A stretch of 64,000 nucleotides of DNA from Acinetobacter bohemicus ANC 3994 (lineage in GTDB: Bacteria; Pseudomonadota; Gammaproteobacteria; Pseudomonadales; Moraxellaceae), in the NCBI RefSeq assembly GCF_000367925.1, contig NZ_KB849170.1, positions 1-64,000 on the forward strand, given 5' to 3'. Every line of letters begins with the position of its first letter. Within the stretch, counting starts at the first letter, position 1. Under the pieces are notes generated by a model, which saw nothing but the letters and a program-made list of their open reading frames with translations, had not been told where the DNA came from and did no database searches. Made by a program: the position numbers and the translations under genes. Shown piece after piece: positions 7,537 through 15,815 of this stretch.

Positions 7537-9339
7537 ATGCCACAATACAAAGCGCCCTTACGTGATATGCAATTCGTACTGCATGAGCTATTAAATGCAG
7601 AAGAACACTATTCTAAATTGCCTGCATTTCAGGAAACCGTAAGCCGTGAATTGGTTGACCAATATTTAGAAGCTGCTGCGGATTTCTGTGAAAACGAATT
7701 GTCTCCAATCAACCAAAGCGGCGACCGCGAAGGTTGTACTTGGAATGATGGCGTTGTTACAACTCCAACAGGCTTTAAAGAAGCGTATCAAAAATATATC
7801 GAACTAGGCTTCCCGTCTCTTTCTGCTGAAGAGCAATACGGCGGTCAAGCTTTACCTGTTTCTTTAGGCAACGTGATTTCAGAAATGGTCGGTACTGCGA
7901 ACTGGGCATGGGGTATGTACCCGGGTCTTTCTCACGGTGCAGTTCGTACTTTAGAACACCACGGTTCAGCTGAACAAAAAGATGCTTACTTACCAAACCT
8001 TGTTTCAGGTGTTTGGACAGGCACCATGTGCTTAACAGAATCTCACGCAGGTTCTGACTTGGGTATTATCCGTACTAAAGCTGAGCCACAAGCTGACGGT
8101 AGCTATGCAATCACTGGTGAGAAAATCTTTATCTCAGCGGGTGAACATGACATGGCTGAGAACATTGTTCACATCGTACTGGCTCGTCTTCCTGGCGCAC
8201 CTAAAGGCACCAAAGGTATTTCTTTATTCATCGTACCGAAGTTTAACTTAAATGCAGACGGTACTGTGGGTGAGCGTAACGCGGTACGTTGTGGTTCAAT
8301 CGAACACAAAATGGGTATTCATGGTAACTCAACTTGCGTGATCAACTTTGACAACGCAAAAGGTTACTTGATTGGACCTGAAAACCGCGGCTTAAACTGC
8401 ATGTTCACTTTCATGAACACGGCACGTATTGGTACGGCTATTCAAGGTTTATCTGCATCTGAAGGTTCATTCCAAGGTGCATTGACGTATGCGAAAGACC
8501 GTTTGGCAATGCGTTCACTTTCAGGTGTAAAAGCGCCAGAAAAAGAAGCCGATCCAATTATTGTTCACCCTGCTGTACGTAACATGCTTTTAACACAAAA
8601 AGCATTTGCTGAAGGTGGTCGTGCACTGGTTTACTTATTGTCTCTACATGCGGACGTGGTTGAGCAAGGTGCAACAGAAGAAGAACGTAAATCTTCTGAC
8701 AACATTTTGTCACTCCTCACGCCAATTGCAAAAGCATTCTTGACTGAAACAGGTTCTGAATCTGCAAAACACGGCGTTCAAGTGTTTGGTGGTCACGGCT
8801 TTATTTCAGAGCATGGCATGGAACAAATCGTACGTGATACACGTATTGCTTGCTTGTACGAAGGGACAACTGAAATTCAAGCACTTGATTTGTTAGGTCG
8901 TAAAGTGTTGGGTACTCAAGGTGCAATGTTGAAAGACTTCACTAAGATCATCCACAAATTCTGCGACGCCAACAAAGACAATGCAGGAATGAAAGAGTTT
9001 GTTGAACCCCTTGCTGCTCTTAATAAAGAGTGGGGTGATTTGACTATGCAGATTGGTATGCGTGCAATGCAAAACCCAGATGAAGTGGGCGCTGCTGCGG
9101 TAGACTTCCTATACTTCTCTGGTTATGTAACGCTTGCTTACCTATGGGCGCGTATGGCGCTTGTAGCACAAGAAACGCTGGCTGCGGGTACAACTGACGT
9201 TGACTTCTATAACGCGAAAGTGACCACTGCACGTTTCTACTTCAAGAAAATCCTACCACGCGTTCGCTCACACGTTGACGTGATTGCGGGTGGTTTAGAG
9301 CCATTGATGTCTTTAGATGCTGAACATTTCGCTTTCTAA
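7537..9339 (+). CDS. Long-form acyl-CoA dehydrogenase (FadE-type), first of a tandem pair
   Basis: An FAD-dependent acyl-CoA dehydrogenase of about 600 aa that catalyses the first oxidation of beta-oxidation (acyl-CoA to trans-2-enoyl-CoA). Domains in order are the N-terminal helical domain (to about 155), the central beta domain with the signature MCLTESHAGSDLG (about 165-178), and the C-terminal helical domain with VFGGHGFISEHGMEQIVRD and the YEGTTEIQALDLLGRK segment. The extra ~130 residues after this are the acetyl-CoA-dehydrogenase-like C-terminal extension seen in the Pseudomonas PA0506/PA0508 type. It has its own promoter region and terminator. The next gene is a paralog, suggesting different chain-length preferences. 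Confidence 0.9.
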   Translation: MPQYKAPLRDMQFVLHELLNAEEHYSKLPAFQETVSRELVDQYLEAAADFCENELSPINQSGDREGCTWNDGVVTTPTGFKEAYQKYIELGFPSLSAEEQYGGQALPVSLGNVISEMVGTANWAWGMYPGLSHGAVRTLEHHGSAEQKDAYLPNLVSGVWTGTMCLTESHAGSDLGIIRTKAEPQADGSYAITGEKIFISAGEHDMAENIVHIVLARLPGAPKGTKGISLFIVPKFNLNADGTVGERNAVRCGSIEHKMGIHGNSTCVINFDNAKGYLIGPENRGLNCMFTFMNTARIGTAIQGLSASEGSFQGALTYAKDRLAMRSLSGVKAPEKEADPIIVHPAVRNMLLTQKAFAEGGRALVYLLSLHADVVEQGATEEERKSSDNILSLLTPIAKAFLTETGSESAKHGVQVFGGHGFISEHGMEQIVRDTRIACLYEGTTEIQALDLLGRKVLGTQGAMLKDFTKIIHKFCDANKDNAGMKEFVEPLAALNKEWGDLTMQIGMRAMQNPDEVGAAAVDFLYFSGYVTLAYLWARMALVAQETLAAGTTDVDFYNAKVTTARFYFKKILPRVRSHVDVIAGGLEPLMSLDAEHFAF

Positions 9340-9382
9340 TAAAACATTGTAAAAAACTGTACTCATGAGTACAGAAATAGAG

Positions 9383-9414
9383 AAAGGACGGTCATAGCTT
9401 TGGCGGTCCTTTTT
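9383..9414 (+). terminator. Rho-independent terminator between the two acyl-CoA dehydrogenase genes
   Basis: AAAGGAC and GTCCTTT form a 7-bp stem with a long loop, ending in a T run. It separates the tandem genes into two transcription units. Confidence 0.65.
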
Positions 9415-9520
9415 CTTTATAAATACACATAAATGTTAACTCTTAGTCGTCTAACATGCTCGGAATCCCTTGCTTAGACTGACTAATACCCAAATTTAAA
9501 CAAAAACAGGTGTCCGAATC

Positions 9521-11302
9521 ATGCCAATCTATAATGCGCCACTTGCAGATATGAAATTCATCCTTAATGATGTATTCAATGCAGAGCAATTCTGGCAAGC
9601 CAATGAAAATCTTGCACACATCGATGCTGCGACGGCAGAAGCTATTCTTGAAGAAATGGCTAAATTTGCGCAAAACGTGACTTTACCGATCAACCGTACC
9701 GGTGATGAAGAAGGTGCAACATTTAGCAATGGCAATGTGACGACGCCTGCTGGTTTTAAAGAAGCATTCAAACAATATGCTGAAGGTGGTTGGATTGGTT
9801 TAGGCGCTGACGAAGAATGGGGCGGTCAGGCAATGCCAAAAATGCTGACGGTTCTCTCTGATGAAATGTTATTCGCGACCAACCCATCATTCATGCTCTA
9901 CCCGCTTCTTTCTGTCGGTGCGGGTATGGCGTTAAACAGCTATGCATCACAAGAGCAAAAAGAAACTTATTTACCTAAAATGTATACAGGTGAATGGTCA
10001 GGTACAATGTGCTTAACAGAGCCACATGCAGGGACTGACTTGGGTATTATCAAAACCAAAGCTGAACCGAATGCAGATGGTAGCTATAACATTACAGGGA
10101 CTAAAATCTTTATTACCGGTGGTGACCACGACCTTTCTGAAAACATCATTCACTTGGTTCTGGCGAAAACTCCTGATGCACCTGCGGGTTCACGCGGTAT
10201 TTCATTATTCATCGTACCGAAATTCATGGTGAATGAAGATGGTTCTATCGGTGAACGTAATACGGCAGGTCCGGGTTCAATCGAACACAAAATGGGCATC
10301 AAAGCCTCTGCAACATGTGTGATGAACTTTGATGCTGCCAAAGGTTATTTGGTCGGTAAAGAAAACGAAGGCTTAGCGGCAATGTTCGTGATGATGAACT
10401 ACGAACGTTTATCCATGGGTATTCAAGGCCTAGGCGCTTCTGAATATGCTTACCAAAATGCAGCACAATATGCGACAGACCGTTTACAAGGTCGTAGCGC
10501 ATCTGGCGTTCAATCGCCAGCTAAACCGGCGGACAGCATTTTAGTTCACGGTGATGTTCGTCGTATGTTGCTTAATGCACGTGCCAATAATGAAGCATCT
10601 CGTGCATTTGCAGTTTACGTGGGTCAGCAACTAGATATCACTAAATTCTCAACCGATCCTGAAGCAATTAAAGCGGCCAATAACCGTGTTGCCCTCCTTA
10701 CTCCAATTGCAAAAGCATATTTAACCGATACAGCATTTAATGCGGTGATTGATTCGCAAATGGTATTTGGCGGTCATGGTTATATCCGTGAATGGGGTAT
10801 GGAACAATGCGTACGTGATTTACGTATTGCACAAATTTACGAAGGCACCAATGGTGTTCAATCGCAAGATTTAATTGGTCGTAAAACCATTAAATGTAAT
10901 GGTTTATTCATTGCAGAATATATCTCTGAAATTCGTGACTTTGCCAACAGTTTAGACGCTGAGTTAAACTTCATTAAAGATGCCACACTCGATGCTGCAA
11001 CTGAAATTGAAGCAGTGACGCAATATGTGATTGAAGCTGCAAGTGAAAATATAGAATTCCCGAACTCTGCGGCTGTTGATTACCTGCATGCAGTGGGTCT
11101 TTTAAGCTTCTCGTATATGTTTGCAAAAATTGCCAATGCAGCACAAGCGAAAGATGGTGAGTTTTATCAAAATAAATTGGCACTGGCTCAATACTTCGTA
11201 CAACGCATTTTGCCAGAGCTTGAACTTCGTATTACCAAAGTAAAAGCAGGTTCAGAAGTGATTATGAACTTTAGCGAAGACTACTTTACTACTCAGGCTT
11301 AA
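9521..11302 (+). CDS. Long-form acyl-CoA dehydrogenase (FadE-type), second of a tandem pair
   Basis: A paralog of the preceding gene, with the same domain layout and 593 aa. It has MCLTEPHAGTDLG in the FAD/substrate domain, VFGGHGYIREWGMEQCVRD in the C-terminal helical domain, and YEGTNGVQSQDLIGRK. In the last segment Asn-Gly-Val replaces the Thr-Glu-Ile of the first copy. The N-terminus MPIYNAPLADMKFILNDVFNAE parallels MPQYKAPLRDMQFVLHELLNAE, showing an old duplication. It has a separate leader of 180 bp and a strong terminator behind it. The substrate is probably a different acyl-CoA class, but it cannot be read from sequence. Confidence 0.9.
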   Translation: MPIYNAPLADMKFILNDVFNAEQFWQANENLAHIDAATAEAILEEMAKFAQNVTLPINRTGDEEGATFSNGNVTTPAGFKEAFKQYAEGGWIGLGADEEWGGQAMPKMLTVLSDEMLFATNPSFMLYPLLSVGAGMALNSYASQEQKETYLPKMYTGEWSGTMCLTEPHAGTDLGIIKTKAEPNADGSYNITGTKIFITGGDHDLSENIIHLVLAKTPDAPAGSRGISLFIVPKFMVNEDGSIGERNTAGPGSIEHKMGIKASATCVMNFDAAKGYLVGKENEGLAAMFVMMNYERLSMGIQGLGASEYAYQNAAQYATDRLQGRSASGVQSPAKPADSILVHGDVRRMLLNARANNEASRAFAVYVGQQLDITKFSTDPEAIKAANNRVALLTPIAKAYLTDTAFNAVIDSQMVFGGHGYIREWGMEQCVRDLRIAQIYEGTNGVQSQDLIGRKTIKCNGLFIAEYISEIRDFANSLDAELNFIKDATLDAATEIEAVTQYVIEAASENIEFPNSAAVDYLHAVGLLSFSYMFAKIANAAQAKDGEFYQNKLALAQYFVQRILPELELRITKVKAGSEVIMNFSEDYFTTQA

Positions 11303-11320
11303 TTTTCCGAACTAAGCTTT

Positions 11321-11349
11321 AAAAACGCCTGCATTGTCAGGCGTTTTTT
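11321..11349. terminator. Bidirectional terminator
   Basis: AAAAACGCCTG and CAGGCGTTTTT form a perfect 11-bp stem with a 6-base loop, with A and T runs on both sides. It serves the plus-strand acyl-CoA dehydrogenase gene and the convergent PaiB-like gene. Confidence 0.85.
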
Positions 11350-11366
11350 ACTTTGGATGATCTTTT

Positions 11367-11993
11367 TTATTTTGGATAATATTTCCGAATTGTCCCAGAC
11401 ATTTCGGGATAATGCTTTTCTAAAGCATGTGCGACATTTTCAGCATCTACTTTTGAACGATTCTGACTGACTTTAAATTTTCCTATAATCGAAGAAATTT
11501 CAATTTCGATTGCTACAATTTTTTCCAGCTGTTCTTCAATAAAATCATTCGGCGCATCCCCCATTTTCCAAGGAATATCCTGTGATGCTTCATGAGTACG
11601 CGTTAAACGCGCCAATATTCCATGTAAATATTTTGGATCCTCTATTTTTTGGATACTTCCTGTGACATGCACCACACGGTAATTCCACGTCGGAACAACG
11701 CGATGATGCTCATGTTTACCCACATACCAATTCGGAGAAATATAAGCCTGCTCTGCCTGAAAAATCACATACGCGGATAAGGGGTGATCTAAAATTTCAC
11801 ACAATGGATTTTCTTTTGCAATATGTCCTTTAAGTACACCCAACTCGCCTTGAGTTGAATCTAACTCTAGTGGAATATGATTCGCTTCGATTTTTCCATC
11901 ATGGGTGACAATCACACTGGCCAATGAATGTTGTTCAATTAAATCGAAAAGTTCCAGAAGGTTTTCCTGTTTAAAATGCGTGGGTAAATACAT
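11367..11993 (-). CDS. PaiB-like FMN-binding protein
   Basis: A 208-aa protein of the PaiB family, small split-barrel flavin-binding proteins named after the Bacillus transcriptional regulator PaiB. Diagnostic segments are the N-terminal MYLPTHFKQ, the middle AYISPNWYVGKHEHHRVVPTWNYRVVHVTG, and the C-terminal EIEISSIIGKFKVSQNRS. All match the usual family pattern (Y-I-S-P-x-W-Y and K-x-S-Q-N). No DNA-binding domain is visible, so the actual role may be an FMN/haem-related oxidoreductase rather than a regulator. It is a single gene with its own leader. Confidence 0.88.
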   Translation of the reverse strand: MYLPTHFKQENLLELFDLIEQHSLASVIVTHDGKIEANHIPLELDSTQGELGVLKGHIAKENPLCEILDHPLSAYVIFQAEQAYISPNWYVGKHEHHRVVPTWNYRVVHVTGSIQKIEDPKYLHGILARLTRTHEASQDIPWKMGDAPNDFIEEQLEKIVAIEIEISSIIGKFKVSQNRSKVDAENVAHALEKHYPEMSGTIRKYYPK

Positions 11994-12173
11994 TTATTAT
12001 TCTCAAAAAGTAAATATCGCTAAATTCTAAAATCAATACTGCACATGAGTCATTGTAAAATACTATTCTCTATTAGTCTTTATATGCGACTAGACGAAGC
12101 AAACAGCGATAAAGTATGAACTACAGCTCTCTCATTCAACCAGAAAATTGAATCAATAATTTTTTGATTTATC

Positions 12174-12189
12174 TTTCATGTGCATGAAA
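12174..12189. promoter_or_regulatory. Palindrome TTTCATG-TG-CATGAAA upstream of the PsiE-like gene
   Basis: Two perfect 7-bp arms separated by 2 bp lie 50 bp before the start codon at 12240. The layout suits an operator. It does not match a Pho box, so control by phosphate is not supported from this site. Confidence 0.35.
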
Positions 12190-12239
12190 TTTGCATAGTA
12201 TTTAATAAATCTCAGTTTTTATAAAATAAGGAGGAAAAA

Positions 12240-12737
12240 ATGTCTGAACGAAATCCCAAAGTTGAAAAAATTGAAGCCCTCCTCGACAAACTAGGCAATT
12301 TAGCCGTTGAAACCTTTCACTATGTCGCGCTGTTTATTATTGGCTGTATGGTGGCTTGGTCTGCGGTACATACCGTAATTGATATTTTAACCGTCAAACA
12401 ATATGCAACCATTGATGACATTTTATTGTTATTTATCTATTTAGAATTAGGCGCAATGGTCGGAATTTATTTTAAAACCAACCATATGCCAGTGCGCTTT
12501 CTGATTTATGTTGCAATTACAGCACTGACCCGCCTACTCATTTCCGACATTCAACATGACCATAAAGCAGATATGGATCTGATTATTATCACTGGTTCTA
12601 TTCTTATTTTAGCTTTTTCAATTTGGATTGTACGTTTTGCATCTTGGAATTATCCATCCGTAATTCGTGACAAGCACAGTGAAAAACCGCTACCTGAAGG
12701 TAAAACACCTCGTCCACAAGATGATGAATTAGCTTAA
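12240..12737 (+). CDS. PsiE-family membrane protein
   Basis: A 165-aa inner-membrane protein of the phosphate-starvation-inducible PsiE family, function unknown. Four hydrophobic helices are visible at roughly 25-50, 60-80, 85-100 and 112-132. The signature is IDDILLLFIYLELGAMVGIYFKTNHMPVRFLIYVAITALTRLLI, in which the Glu and His of LELGAMVGIYF...NHMPVRF are conserved in the family. The C-terminus is polar and cytoplasmic. An AAGGAGG ribosome site 5 bp before the ATG predicts strong translation. It stands alone. Confidence 0.85.
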   Translation: MSERNPKVEKIEALLDKLGNLAVETFHYVALFIIGCMVAWSAVHTVIDILTVKQYATIDDILLLFIYLELGAMVGIYFKTNHMPVRFLIYVAITALTRLLISDIQHDHKADMDLIIITGSILILAFSIWIVRFASWNYPSVIRDKHSEKPLPEGKTPRPQDDELA

Positions 12738-12753
12738 AAACATCATGCTTTTT

Positions 12754-12782
12754 CAATCCCCCTTTTACCCAAAGGGAGATTG
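12754..12782. repeat. Hairpin, possible REP-like intergenic element
   Basis: CAATCCCCCTTT and AAAGGGAGATTG form a 12-bp imperfect stem around a 5-base loop, between the convergent PsiE-like and RcnB-like genes. No T run follows on either strand, so it looks more like a small palindromic repeat than a terminator. A related CCCTTT-ctc-AAAGGG hairpin occurs at about 14195-14209. Confidence 0.4.
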
Positions 12783-12876
12783 AATAAAGTTTAAAATATT
12801 GCTTTAAACCAAGTACAAATTCGGATTGAGTAAGAATTTTTTTATTCAAACACCCTGCTAAAAAATATTTTTTAGA

Positions 12877-13422
12877 TTATCGATTCGGCACCAACACATA
12901 GCGACCATGTTCATAAATCCAATACATTCCTGTAGGTGGTGCGGGTAAACCTAAACGACGCCAATCTGTAATTAAAATCGAGTTTGAACTTTCAATCCGT
13001 GCCGTATTCGGGTCACCATTCACCCAGCTATAACTTTGCGAGTTCTGCGTAATGGTCGTTGGTGCATGGTATTGAATACTCACCCCATTTTGGATTGGTG
13101 GATAGCCACCATGTGGCGGATGTGATGGATAAGACGGTGTTGGTCGACTTGGATAATAAGGTCGATGTTGTGGGTAACTATTTTGCGGATAGTTGTTTTG
13201 TGGGGAATTCGGTTGATGCAAGGAAAAATTAGGTCGACTTGAAGTATAGTCATTTGGTGGATAGCTATTTTGTGGGTAATTGTTTTGTGGGTAACTCGGT
13301 CGATGTTGATGCTTACTGGTATCGACACCTTGATAATTTGACCAACGGTTTTCCGCTTGAGTCATTGCTGAAGCCCCAAGAAGCACCATGCCACCCAGAG
13401 CACAAAGAATTGCTACTTTCAT
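12877..13422 (-). CDS. RcnB-family periplasmic protein with a Pro/Tyr/Asn repeat region
   Basis: A 181-aa exported protein. Signal peptide MKVAILCALGGMVLLGASAMTQA is followed by a low-complexity stretch (about residues 25-115) made of YPQNNYPQNSYP and similar units, then a compact C-terminal domain ending DWRRLGLPAPPTGMYWIYEHGRYVLVPNR. That ending is the hallmark of the RcnB family (nickel/cobalt homeostasis protein). The frame opens at 13449, but the ATG at 13422 has a GGGAG ribosome site and gives the signal peptide directly, so it is preferred. A metal role is family inference only; the repeat region has few His. Confidence 0.8.
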   Translation of the reverse strand: MKVAILCALGGMVLLGASAMTQAENRWSNYQGVDTSKHQHRPSYPQNNYPQNSYPPNDYTSSRPNFSLHQPNSPQNNYPQNSYPQHRPYYPSRPTPSYPSHPPHGGYPPIQNGVSIQYHAPTTITQNSQSYSWVNGDPNTARIESSNSILITDWRRLGLPAPPTGMYWIYEHGRYVLVPNR

Positions 13423-13498
13423 CAGAGACTCCCAATATTGTTGATACAACCCATTCTAATCTCTAGTTTAGGATAAAGAATGAATAAAAAACCATCTA

Positions 13499-14056
13499 AT
13501 GCAACGTTTTGTAAACCAAATATTTGAATCATTTCATGCGTTCATGCAACTAAGCATGCCCGATGTTTATGCTAAGATATTCTTTTTTGTTACTGGATCA
13601 AGCAGAGTGTCTGATTTAAGTTTTGACCGCCTACATCAATTCTTTTGTAAAGTGCCGAGTATACAAGAAGCATTCATTGATGCTTATGGTTCAGATGGTC
13701 AACATGCATGGTGGTTTAAATTTCAAATTAATGTAGAGCACCCTCTAGCATGGCAAACCGTGCAAGAATTGGGGCATGTGCTGAATTACATTTCAAAGAA
13801 TGAACGCCTGCCAACGCAGTTCCTCCCTGTTTCACCACCGCCCTACATGAATGGTGAAGCAAAAGACTTTTTGGCTTGGGTGATTCAGTGTAATCATCCA
13901 GACTTTCCACCCGATGTGGTGTGCGATTGGCTAGAAGCACGTTTACCACAACCTGTTGAAGATGAAAGTCAGTGGAAAATTAAAACTGATTTATCTGAAC
14001 TGGATAAAATAAAAGATGCCGATTTGGATAAGTTAGTCCCCCCCAATCCACAATAA
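13499..14056 (+). CDS. Conserved hypothetical protein (185 aa or shorter)
   Basis: A soluble acidic protein with no signal or membrane segment. I do not recognise a family. Visible features are an aromatic-rich core (AWWFKFQINVEHPLAWQTVQELGHVLNYI), a Pro-rich turn (FLPVSPPPYMNGEAKDFLAWVI) and a charged C-terminus. The ATG at 13499 has no ribosome site. A GTG at 13607 would give VSDLSFDRLHQFF as the start and would leave the preceding ~100 bp as promoter (for example TAAGAT around 13573), so the true protein may be 149 aa. A terminator follows at once. Confidence 0.65.
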   Translation: MQRFVNQIFESFHAFMQLSMPDVYAKIFFFVTGSSRVSDLSFDRLHQFFCKVPSIQEAFIDAYGSDGQHAWWFKFQINVEHPLAWQTVQELGHVLNYISKNERLPTQFLPVSPPPYMNGEAKDFLAWVIQCNHPDFPPDVVCDWLEARLPQPVEDESQWKIKTDLSELDKIKDADLDKLVPPNPQ

Positions 14057-14068
14057 TATTTTGAGTAA

Positions 14069-14092
14069 AAAAAGCGCTTAATGCGCTTTTTT
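14069..14092 (+). terminator. Rho-independent terminator
   Basis: AAAAAGCGC and GCGCTTTTT form a perfect 9-bp stem around TTAAT, 12 bp after the stop of the hypothetical gene. Confidence 0.8.
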
Positions 14093-14111
14093 ATCTTTAA
14101 CAAATTCAATT

Positions 14112-14221
14112 TCCCTCTTGTGCCATATACAGCTCATCTTTAAAAAAGAGGGACTTTCATCCTTCCTTATTAATACTTAAATAAGATAGCTCCACCCTTT
14201 CTCAAAGGGAGCTTGGGAGGG
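14112..14221. repeat. Two nested hairpins, probable Acinetobacter intergenic repeat
   Basis: TCCCTCTT (14112) pairs with AAGAGGGA (14146), and CCCTTT-ctc-AAAGGG lies at 14195-14209 followed by a GGGAGGG tract. Short C/G-tract palindromes of this style recur between genes in Acinetobacter genomes as I recall them. No coding potential was seen. Confidence 0.4.
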
Positions 14222-14245
14222 ATTTAAAAAATTTGGAACAATTTC

Positions 14246-15709
14246 CTAAAACGTCGATACCCCACTCCATTCCATAAAGCGGTAAATCGCATATTTCAGT
14301 TTCGACTCATCCGCATAAGTGCTGTAGTCAACACTCATATTTTTGCCTTCTAAGTTCGACCAAGCGGTATTAAAATATTGATTGGCATCGATAAAGACCT
14401 GCGCTTGTGATGTCCCGACCACACGTAAATCGGTTTCCAAATTATAATTTTTGATGTTGCGTGCGGTGAAATTTGCTGAGCCTAAAATCAGCTCGACATG
14501 CTGTGCATTATGTTTCACAATCATCTTGCTATGACACTGCTCACCTTGGGTCTTACACCAACGTACAGGCACACCCGCATCATTGAGTTCAGATGCCACT
14601 TGGCGGTTTGGAATACCATTTTTCTGACGGCCAAAAGCATCTTTATTCGGATCAAGTAATATGCGCAGTTTTACCCCACGTTGATGTGCAGTAATTAACG
14701 CTTTGATAATATCCCGTTCCGATAAATAGAACATGGCTAAATCAATTTGCTCTTGTGGCTTAGCCGTTTCAATCAGTTTTAATGTTGCATCATAAATGGC
14801 TTTTTCAGTCAGTACCTGAACTTGTGGCAAAGACTGTGCTGCCTCAAACTCACCCATAATCACCATCGGAATGTCACCTTTTGACATTCTACCTACAGCC
14901 TGTTCAGTCTTTAACACATCAATTGCAGTATTGCCTGAAACCAACAGTGCAACATTCGAATGCCGTGAACTGCCATCATGCGGGTTAGCAGAGGTTACTA
15001 AAGTTTTCCAACCTTGAGCGGTATCGACCACCAAAGTTTTACGATGATTGGCTCTAAAATTAAATAAGTTAAAATAACTTCTTAATGTGATTTTTTCTTC
15101 ACCAAATGGATTCGGCAACCAGCCCTTTTCAGGATTATTGCCTGCATCTTGACAACAGATATACCAAATACCTGACCAGAGTGGATTGGATGCACGTAGC
15201 GGCGTTAAATTCGTTTCAATCACATCAATACCGGCTGCGCGTAACTGACGATAATGCTCGGGTGCAACACCGCCATAAACTGAATTAATCGGGTCGGTAA
15301 TCACCTTAATTTCAATATTCGGTTGCACACGACGTTTTAAAATTAAAGTATCGGTGAGTTGCTGAGCAAGTGTGCGGTGCACCACACCAGACTCGCCAAC
15401 CTCTTTATTGAATAAGAACATATCCAGCACAATCGTGCTTTGTGCCTCATCAATCATTTTTAACATTTGATTAAAAATATGATGCTCTTGTTGTTGTTTG
15501 CCTTGCACATCAATATAGGTTTGATCAGCAATAAATTCTACTTCGGCATGACGTAACTTACCGGTAAAATCCAAACCCTCAGGTAAAGGCTTATAGGTAT
15601 GATAAACCGCTGATGAGAGATAGCCCAAAGCCAATAAGCTGACCATTACGCTGACATAACGACGGCGTGACCAATTCAATTTTTGATGAATTCGTTGAAA
15701 AATACGCAT
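14246..15709 (-). CDS. Phospholipase D-like (HKD) protein, membrane-anchored
   Basis: A 487-aa member of the PLD superfamily (phospholipase D / cardiolipin synthase fold). An N-terminal hydrophobic helix at about 18-37 anchors it, so the catalytic part is probably periplasmic. Two PLD domains are present. The first HKD motif is HRKTLVVD (H222, K224, D229) followed by TSANPHD. The second is HSKMIVKH (H393, K395), where the usual Asp is His400, followed by GSANFTARN. Two Cys (IWYICCQD) sit between them. Acinetobacter species carry several PLDs involved in lipid turnover and virulence; which one this is cannot be told here. It lies downstream of the znuD-like gene, separated by a terminator. Confidence 0.82.
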   Translation of the reverse strand: MRIFQRIHQKLNWSRRRYVSVMVSLLALGYLSSAVYHTYKPLPEGLDFTGKLRHAEVEFIADQTYIDVQGKQQQEHHIFNQMLKMIDEAQSTIVLDMFLFNKEVGESGVVHRTLAQQLTDTLILKRRVQPNIEIKVITDPINSVYGGVAPEHYRQLRAAGIDVIETNLTPLRASNPLWSGIWYICCQDAGNNPEKGWLPNPFGEEKITLRSYFNLFNFRANHRKTLVVDTAQGWKTLVTSANPHDGSSRHSNVALLVSGNTAIDVLKTEQAVGRMSKGDIPMVIMGEFEAAQSLPQVQVLTEKAIYDATLKLIETAKPQEQIDLAMFYLSERDIIKALITAHQRGVKLRILLDPNKDAFGRQKNGIPNRQVASELNDAGVPVRWCKTQGEQCHSKMIVKHNAQHVELILGSANFTARNIKNYNLETDLRVVGTSQAQVFIDANQYFNTAWSNLEGKNMSVDYSTYADESKLKYAIYRFMEWSGVSTF

Positions 15710-15712
15710 AAC

Positions 15713-15745
15713 AAAAAACCTAGTCCAATCGCATCAGACTAGGTT
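15713..15745 (-). terminator. Rho-independent terminator of the znuD-like gene
   Basis: AACCTAGTC and GACTAGGTT form a perfect 9-bp stem. On the minus strand it is followed by TTTTTTG, 70 bp after the znuD stop and just before the PLD gene. Confidence 0.75.
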
Positions 15746-15815
15746 TTATGGTTTGATTTTTCAAGAGGTTTTCTGTGAATTAAGCTTCAGTTCTAGGCTA
15801 TTTTATAGCTTGAAC

